Assembly: GCA_016791445.1 (NCBI GenBank)
Contig: JAEUMP010000013.1
Coordinates: forward strand, 61,790 to 125,789
Reading direction: 5' to 3'
Length of the DNA stretch: 64,000 bases
From: Hyphomonadaceae bacterium
Lineage (GTDB): Bacteria > Pseudomonadota > Alphaproteobacteria > Caulobacterales > Aquidulcibacteraceae
Part shown: positions 59,421-64,000 of the stretch, piece after piece
Numbering within the stretch: position 1 is the first letter of the stretch
Layout of the letters: every line of letters begins with the position of its first letter
Translations under genes and position numbers: made by a program
The notes under the pieces: model-generated
Seen by the model: the letters and a program-made list of their open reading frames with translations, nothing else
Database searches by the model: none
Told to the model about the DNA's origin: nothing

Positions 59421-61487
59421 TCAACACAAAGAACGCAAGCGCTCGATCAAGACATCAGCCGAGAATGGCTTCTGCAGAAACTGAACACGTCGATCTCCTT
59501 TCGGCAGAGGCGTGCCCTGAGCATACCCCGAGATCAGCAGCGCGCCTGATTCTGGATGCTCGCCATGAAGCGCCTCCACAAGAGCTGGCCCCGACATCGC
59601 CTTGGTGAGGACGACATCGACAACAGCCAGATGCAGTTGAATGCCGCGCGCTTTCGCCAGTGCGCTTGGCCCGTCCTCAGCGACCAAGACAGTGGCGCCT
59701 CTATCGCTCAAGAGGAGCGCGAGGGACTCGCGCACGAGCGGATCGTCATCCACGACAAGAACCGTGCGATTTGAGAGAGGTGCATCGCCGGGGACCTCCT
59801 TAGTGGAAGCCACAGGTTCCGGGGGGCGAACATTTGGCGCCACCTCTGGAAAGCTCAGCCTGAAAGTTGCGCCACATCCTTCAGCCGTCTGGACTTCGAC
59901 ACTGCCGCCGGACTGGGACACAAACCCGTGCACCATCGACAGGCCAAGGCCAGAACCAACACCTGCGGGCTTGGTCGTGAAGAACGGATCGAAAATCCTG
60001 TCGAGGATGTCCTTCGGAATCCCGGCGCCGGTATCTGCGACTTCCACAAACACTCGGCCTTTCGCACTCTTGCCGGTGCGAAACGTCAAATCGCCGCCTG
60101 TGGGCATCGCATCGGCCGCATTTATCGCCAGGTTGAGCAACGCATGAGTCAGTTGCGAGCCATCGAGGAGCGCAACGGGCGCCTCATCGCAAAGCTCCAG
60201 ATTGAGCGACAGGTCGCTCCTGAGCCCTGCAGTAGTCAGGCCGATGGTATCGCGCACGACATCATTGAGATTGACAGGATGTGCACGCAGCACCTGCTGG
60301 CCCGAGAACGCCATCAGCTTTCCGGTCAGGTCGCCAGCTCTCTCGGCGGCCCGCTCAATCGCGGAGGCGAGGTTGACAGTCCGCGCGTCGGGAGAACTCT
60401 TCAGGAGTTCCGACGAACTGAGGATCGCTGTCAGCGTATTGTTGAAATCGTGCGCGACGCCACCAGTCAGGAGGCCAACCGCCTCCAGTTTCTGGGCCTG
60501 CCGCAACTTCTTCTCCAGCCGAACCCGGTCTGTGATGTCGGTTGATGCACCGATGATGGCGTACGCGCGACCGTTTTCAAACAGCACCTTGCCATTGACG
60601 CGGAGCCATTTTTCTTCCCCGGCACGCGTGCGGATCTGCAGCTCGATATCGTAGTTTTCATCCCGCTCGAACGCGATCCGTGTCGCGGCTTCAAGCGTCT
60701 CCAGCGTGCCTCCGATGCAGAACTCACGGATGTTGACGAGATCCGGTTTGAAATCGGGTTCGACGCCGAAGATGTCCTTTGTCGCCGCTGTCCACTCCAG
60801 ATTGCGCGTAGACAGATCCAGCCACCAACCTCCTGTCTTGGCGATCGCAGACATCTCTTCAAGCAAGAGGTTGCTTGAAGCCAGCGCCGCGCTCGTACGC
60901 GCCAGATCGTTGTTGGAGTCCTCCAGTGCAACATTGGACCTGTGCATAGTGCGAGCGCCAATCAGTATCGATAGGCTCGCGCCAAGGGTCGCCAATGTGC
61001 TGATGATCGCCAACGGCTCATTCCAATGCGCCGCGCCGTGGAGCGCAACGAGAACCAGCAACGCCACAAGCGGCGGAACGGACAAAATCGCGGCGACGCG
61101 AAAGTCCTTGAGCCCCCCAATCGCCCCGTAGAGCGCCGTGGTGAGCAAGCCAATCACAGCCGCCAAGCGGCCAACTTCGGCATCGCTGTTCCAAAGCAAC
61201 ACTCCCCACGTCACCCATAACGCCGCCATGCATCCGAGCGACATCAGGTGCGGGAGGGCGAAGGACGCGTCGCCCGTCGTCAGCCGCGTACGAAACCCGC
61301 TGGAGACACGTTCAGACACCCCCATCGCCACAGCCCATGTAGTCGCGATGATCCATCCGTGTACGGCGGCAAGAAATGCAGCGACCACCAATATGATGGG
61401 CAGACGCACCCAGCCGAAACGCGCGTTATACCGGGCGCTTTGAACGAGAGAGTCAGGGCGGGCCAATGTCCAACGGGCCATACTCAT
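59421..61487 (-). CDS. Hybrid sensor histidine kinase (membrane, PAS, HisKA, HATPase, receiver)
   Basis: 688 residues. Five or six membrane segments (about 28-178) are followed by a short coiled coil, a PAS domain (about 215-325; SAIAKTGGWWLDLSTRNLEW to IIGASTDITDR), the HisKA phosphorylation site His346 in LTGGVAHDFNNTL, a HATPase domain (NLAINAADAMP, VADTGAGIPKDILDRIFDPFFTTK, GSGLGLSMVHGFV), and a C-terminal receiver domain (TVLVVDDDPLVRES to the phospho-Asp in LAVVDVVL and Lys in FLQKPFS). No cognate output gene is adjacent, so it may act on a separate regulator. Base composition is visibly less GC-rich than the photosynthesis genes, in keeping with an acquired region. Confidence 0.9.
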   Translation of the reverse strand: MSMARWTLARPDSLVQSARYNARFGWVRLPIILVVAAFLAAVHGWIIATTWAVAMGVSERVSSGFRTRLTTGDASFALPHLMSLGCMAALWVTWGVLLWNSDAEVGRLAAVIGLLTTALYGAIGGLKDFRVAAILSVPPLVALLVLVALHGAAHWNEPLAIISTLATLGASLSILIGARTMHRSNVALEDSNNDLARTSAALASSNLLLEEMSAIAKTGGWWLDLSTRNLEWTAATKDIFGVEPDFKPDLVNIREFCIGGTLETLEAATRIAFERDENYDIELQIRTRAGEEKWLRVNGKVLFENGRAYAIIGASTDITDRVRLEKKLRQAQKLEAVGLLTGGVAHDFNNTLTAILSSSELLKSSPDARTVNLASAIERAAERAGDLTGKLMAFSGQQVLRAHPVNLNDVVRDTIGLTTAGLRSDLSLNLELCDEAPVALLDGSQLTHALLNLAINAADAMPTGGDLTFRTGKSAKGRVFVEVADTGAGIPKDILDRIFDPFFTTKPAGVGSGLGLSMVHGFVSQSGGSVEVQTAEGCGATFRLSFPEVAPNVRPPEPVASTKEVPGDAPLSNRTVLVVDDDPLVRESLALLLSDRGATVLVAEDGPSALAKARGIQLHLAVVDVVLTKAMSGPALVEALHGEHPESGALLISGYAQGTPLPKGDRRVQFLQKPFSADVLIERLRSLC

Positions 61488-62049
61488 CTGCCCAATCCTA
61501 GCACGCGTCCGGCGTCGCTATCGCGACATGCGCCGTCCATTCCAGCCAGCGTTGACTGCAACACGACTCGTCGCGTGAAGCGATCCTCTTTCGTGCTCGG
61601 ACCAGCCCCGCAATGGGTCAATCCTCCTGGAGGAAGCGACGCCGTGCTGCGCCTCAAGCGCTGTCGGCTTAAGGCCACGTCCAACAGTGCGCGAACTTCC
61701 ACTCTTGCATTCATGGGCAATCTGCGCGGGGATTGCGCGCCCTTCGCGTCCTTGTCGCTGAACCTCACTGGCTCTGACGGCCGTTTCGCTCAAAGTCTTC
61801 CGCCCGGCCTGTCTGCACATGAATCTCGACATGGGTGAAATGCGTCGTCGGCAACAACGCGCCTCTAGCATCCAGCAGTACCTTTTCCGGTTCGAACGGC
61901 ATCGTGGGTTCACGTCTCAAGCGGGCTTGCTCGAATTGCCACGCGCGTGCTCAGCACCCACTCGACGCGGTCCGGCCGCGTCCCAATCGCGGCGGTCAGA
62001 ACACTCGCGAGACGTTTCTGCGTCCGATGTTCGGTCATGGCGTCACGTT
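61488..62049. other. Apparently non-coding stretch upstream of the histidine kinase
   Basis: Only overlapping low-complexity frames are present, none with a recognisable family. A minus-strand frame near 61780-61910 (PFEPEKVLLDARGALLPTTH and following) looks protein-like but is short and ends at a stop. I treat it as degraded island DNA that includes the kinase promoter region. Confidence 0.4.
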
Positions 62050-62256
62050 CTCGACGGACCGCGCACGGCGTTTTCTGGACGACGTTGCGACGGTGAGCTG
62101 CCACACCCCGCTGAAGGCGGAACGGACGGCGCACAAACCGTTCGGACACCGGACGGGGCCAGCGCCCACGTTTTCGACTACATTGAGCGGTTCCAGAATC
62201 CACGGCGACTTCACTCGACGCTCGCATTTCTCCGCCCGCTTGCGTGCGAGGGATAG
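62050..62256 (+). pseudogene. IS3-family transposase (OrfB) C-terminal fossil
   Basis: The end of the frame, AHVFDYIERFQNPRRLHSTL AFLRP, is the canonical IS3-type DDE transposase C-terminus (F-x-Y-I-E-x-F-Y-N-x-x-R-x-H-S-x-L). About 50 codons earlier, in another frame, DDVATVSCHTPLKAER matches the region around the catalytic glutamate (DNAxAESFFxTLKxE) with changed residues, including loss of the AES glutamate. At least one frameshift and loss of the N-terminal part make it non-functional. No terminal inverted repeats were found by eye. Confidence 0.65.
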
Positions 62257-62834
62257 GAGGCGCTGGCTTCGGAGGGCGTCTACGGAACCGGGTGCAGGCC
62301 ACGCCGCGTGACACGATCATCTCGTGCAACGACCATCTCATGTCCCTCCTGAACGCTCACAGTATCCCCCGACAGGGCTCTCTCCGAAACATTGCGGCGG
62401 CGGAGCGCATCCTTGGCAAGGCGGAGGTCACAACGTCCGCGGCCCACGCCCACGCCCACGCCAACCGGCACGCCTCCCCTCTTCGCCTGAAGACCCGCAG
62501 GCGTGGAACTCGGTAGCGTCCCTGCAACGCCCGTGGTCGCAAGGCTCCCGTGGGCATCGCCTCCGCACATCGCTCGCGAGACTATCCACGATGCACCCTG
62601 ACGCCCTGCGTCGGAGCCCCGCGCGTCGTCGCGCTCAACCCAAGTTCTTCTGGAATGGACCATCGTTTCCGGCACGGCCAGGCGCTCGACGCCGCCCTGT
62701 TGGCGTCTCGGAGCCCGTCCAAGCGACCGTGCGGAGCGGCGCACGTCGCCTTTCGCTGGGCGCCTGTTTGGTGTCGGCTTGTGAACAACACCTCTGAGCG
62801 GAGCGCTCGGCGGCCCGGAAGCCCTTGAAGCCCA
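62257..62834. other. Non-coding stretch between the IS3 fossil and tRNA-Met
   Basis: I find no convincing gene. It contains a short GCCCAC tandem stretch near 62444-62461 and several overlapping frames without family resemblance. The last about 15 bp before the tRNA belong to the sequence shared with the tRNA fragment at 50.3 kb. It is probably decayed mobile-element DNA at the right end of the island. Confidence 0.4.
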
Positions 62835-62911
62835 TGGTGGTGGCGGGTGGAATTGAACCACCGACCTTGGGGTTATGAATCCCACGCTCTAACCAACTGA
62901 GCTACGCCACC
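62835..62911 (-). tRNA. tRNA-Met (anticodon CAT), elongator type
   Basis: 77 nt on the minus strand. The 5' end GGTGGCGTAGCTCAGTTGGT, an anticodon loop with CAT (TTCATAA), T arm GGTGGTTCAATTCCACC and an encoded CCA end are all present, and the acceptor stem pairs fully. The first pair is G-C instead of the C-A mismatch of initiator tRNA, so it is the elongator, or less likely an Ile(CAU) tRNA. Its 3' half is duplicated at 50.3 kb, so it is the likely attachment site of the island to its left. Confidence 0.93.
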
Positions 62912-63122
62912 GGCCGCAGTCGCGGGGCTTGAGCCCCGCGCGCGAGGGCGGGACTGATACCGGCGTGCGGGCGTGTGCGCAAGTATTGCACGCGCGCGCC
63001 GGCGTGAGGCCTCATTCGCGCATGTCTCTTGCGCGTCGGGCGCGATTTTGTTTGCCGAATTGCGCAAAAGACGCAAAACTGGCCCTCAAAACACCCGCCG
63101 GACTTCCCACAGGGAGGAAACC

Positions 63123-63617
63123 TTGTCCGAGGACCTCGACGCCATCGACACCCGCATCCTCGACCTGCTGCAGCAGGATGCGAGCCTGTCCATCGCCGAC
63201 ATCGCCGAGCGGGTGGGCCTGTCCTCCTCGCCGTGCTGGCGGCGCATCGAGCGGCTGAAGAAGGCGGGCGTCATCACCGGCCAGGTGACCCTGCTCGACC
63301 GCGAGCGGCTGGGGCTCAATTTCGAGGTGATCGCCAGCGTGAAGCTGCAGCTGCCGACGCGCGACAATCTGGAAAAGTTCGAGGCTGCGGTGCTGAAATG
63401 GCCGGAAGTGGTGGACTGTGCGACCGTGACCGGCGCGGTTGACTACATGCTGCGCGTCGTGACGACGGACATGCACGCCTATGACGATTTCCTGCGTGAC
63501 CGCATCCTCTCGCTCGGCCTCGTCTCCGACGTGCAGTCGCGCATCGTGATCCGCGTGGCGAAGCGCACGACGGCGGCGCCGCTGGGCCTCGTGTCGAACT
63601 ATGTGCAGTCGCGCTGA
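63123..63617 (+). CDS. Lrp/AsnC family transcriptional regulator
   Basis: 164 residues from a TTG at 63123 that follows AGGGAGGAAA by 2 bp; an upstream extension lacks similarity. The N-terminal HTH is DAIDTRILDLLQQDASLSIA followed by DIAERVGLSSSPCWRRIERLKKAGVITG, the AsnC signature. The C-terminal RAM ligand domain runs from about residue 65 (NFEVIASVKLQLPTRDNLEKFEAAVLKWPEVVDC and VTGAVDYMLRVVTTDMHAYDDFL). Such proteins respond to amino acids. It lies outside the proposed island and about 210 bp from tRNA-Met. Confidence 0.93.
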   Translation: MSEDLDAIDTRILDLLQQDASLSIADIAERVGLSSSPCWRRIERLKKAGVITGQVTLLDRERLGLNFEVIASVKLQLPTRDNLEKFEAAVLKWPEVVDCATVTGAVDYMLRVVTTDMHAYDDFLRDRILSLGLVSDVQSRIVIRVAKRTTAAPLGLVSNYVQSR

Positions 63618-63861
63618 GGCGCGCGAAACGCGAACATGACCTTGCAGTAGGGGGAAACGCGAAGGCTGTTCCCCTCGCGATGAGGACCGCCGGCGCCTCG
63701 CTGGCAAACCGCTTCCCCTTGGCGCACAAGGAGGCTGGCGAGGGCGCCGGCGGTCCGCTGCAGAAAATTCGCCGCCGCAATCCGACCGGGTCGGAAGCCA
63801 CGAAACACTCCTCCCGCGTCGCGTCGGAATGGTTCCGGCGCGTCGAAGAGGAGAGCCACAG

Positions 63862-64000
63862 ATGCAGATCGCGAAACCGCTACGCCACCGCCGCGCCGCC
63901 TACGCCGCCGCTGCGCGCGAACTGCACTTGTGGCTGCTGCAAGTCCTCGCCTGGGTCGCGGCGCGCGTGCGCCTGCCGCGCGTGTTGCGTCTCGATTTCC
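63862..64000 (+). CDS. Start of an unidentified gene (3' end outside window)
   Basis: From the ATG at 63862, preceded by GAAGAGGAGAG, the frame stays open to the window edge (46 codons: MQIAKPLRHRRAAYAAAARE, then LHLWLLQVLAWVAARVRLPR and so on). The start looks like a basic N-terminus followed by a short amphipathic or membrane-like helix. No family can be assigned from this part. The 244 bp before it shows no gene. Confidence 0.4.
   Translation, partial: MQIAKPLRHRRAAYAAAARELHLWLLQVLAWVAARVRLPRVLRLDF

Noticed and set aside
62444..62461. GCCCAC tandem repeat as a CRISPR or satellite
   Set aside because: Only about three short copies and no spacer structure. No CRISPR array was seen anywhere in the window.
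62324..62828. Frames 62324-62797 and 62550-62828 as genes
   Set aside because: Arg/Pro/Ser-rich translations without domains, overlapping each other and minus-strand frames; likely chance frames.
63316..63859. Minus-strand frames opposite and after the Lrp/AsnC gene
   Set aside because: No start signals or family similarity, and they overlap the clear AsnC gene and the 5' region of the next gene.

Overview
The window is a high-GC stretch of an alphaproteobacterial chromosome that carries a complete purple-bacterial photosynthesis gene cluster. The cluster holds aerobic cyclase acsF but no oxygen-independent bchE. It has a type-2 reaction centre with LH1 only (pufBALM, puhA), no pucBA, no pufC, and spirilloxanthin/spheroidene-type carotenoid genes without crtA. 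This is the profile of an aerobic anoxygenic phototroph. TonB-dependent receptor-based catabolism at the left end would fit Caulobacterales-like or related lineages, but I cannot name the genus.

Layout. (1) 1-6410: the 3' end of a TonB-dependent receptor, a D-lactate/2-hydroxyacid dehydrogenase and an alpha/beta hydrolase in one operon, then an AraC regulator, an FCD/GntR regulator and an MFS transporter. This looks like uptake and oxidation of an ester or hydroxyacid substrate. (2) 6495-50245: the photosynthesis cluster. A lipoprotein cytochrome c opens it. The leftward operon bchG-bch2-bchP-tspO-small membrane protein and the regulators ppsR and ppaA/aerR follow. The rightward operon bchFNBHLM-lhaA-puhABC-orf99-acsF-puhE ends 1 bp from the leftward superoperon crtEF-bchCXYZ-pufBALM-hemA-idi. 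Then come rightward crtDC, leftward crtIB-orf47, and leftward DUF3422-bchI-bchD-bchO. (3) About 50.3-62.9 kb: a probable decayed genomic island between a 3' fragment of tRNA-Met and the intact tRNA-Met gene. It contains an integrase remnant with GTACCCC repeats, a sugar-modification set (FAD oxidoreductase, C-methyltransferase, RfbC-like epimerase, DUF4910 peptidase-like protein), a Tat-type secreted protein of unknown function, an unusual LuxR/LuxR/hydrolase fusion, a hybrid histidine kinase and an IS3 transposase fossil. (4) 62.9-64 kb: an Lrp/AsnC regulator and the start of another gene.

Regulation. Seven promoter regions carry PpsR/CrtJ-type sites (TGT-N12-ACR, mostly TGTC-N10-GACR). In several of them a second half- or full site lies exactly 8 bp away, the cooperative tandem arrangement known for CrtJ. 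The sites mark the cytochrome c gene and the DUF3422-bchIDO operon as part of the same regulon. ppsR and its antagonist ppaA/aerR lie inside the cluster. Translation appears heavily coupled, because many neighbouring genes overlap by 4 nt (ATGA/GTGA).

How the genes work together. HemA makes 5-aminolevulinate. BchIDH chelates Mg, BchM methylates, AcsF closes ring E, BchLNB and BchXYZ reduce rings D and B, BchF and BchC modify ring A, and BchG and BchP add and reduce the tail. CrtE and Idi supply C20 precursors, and CrtB, CrtI, CrtC, CrtD and CrtF make carotenoids. PufBALM, PuhA and the assembly factors PuhB, PuhC, PuhE and LhaA build the RC-LH1 complex, which is probably re-reduced by the membrane-anchored cytochrome c.
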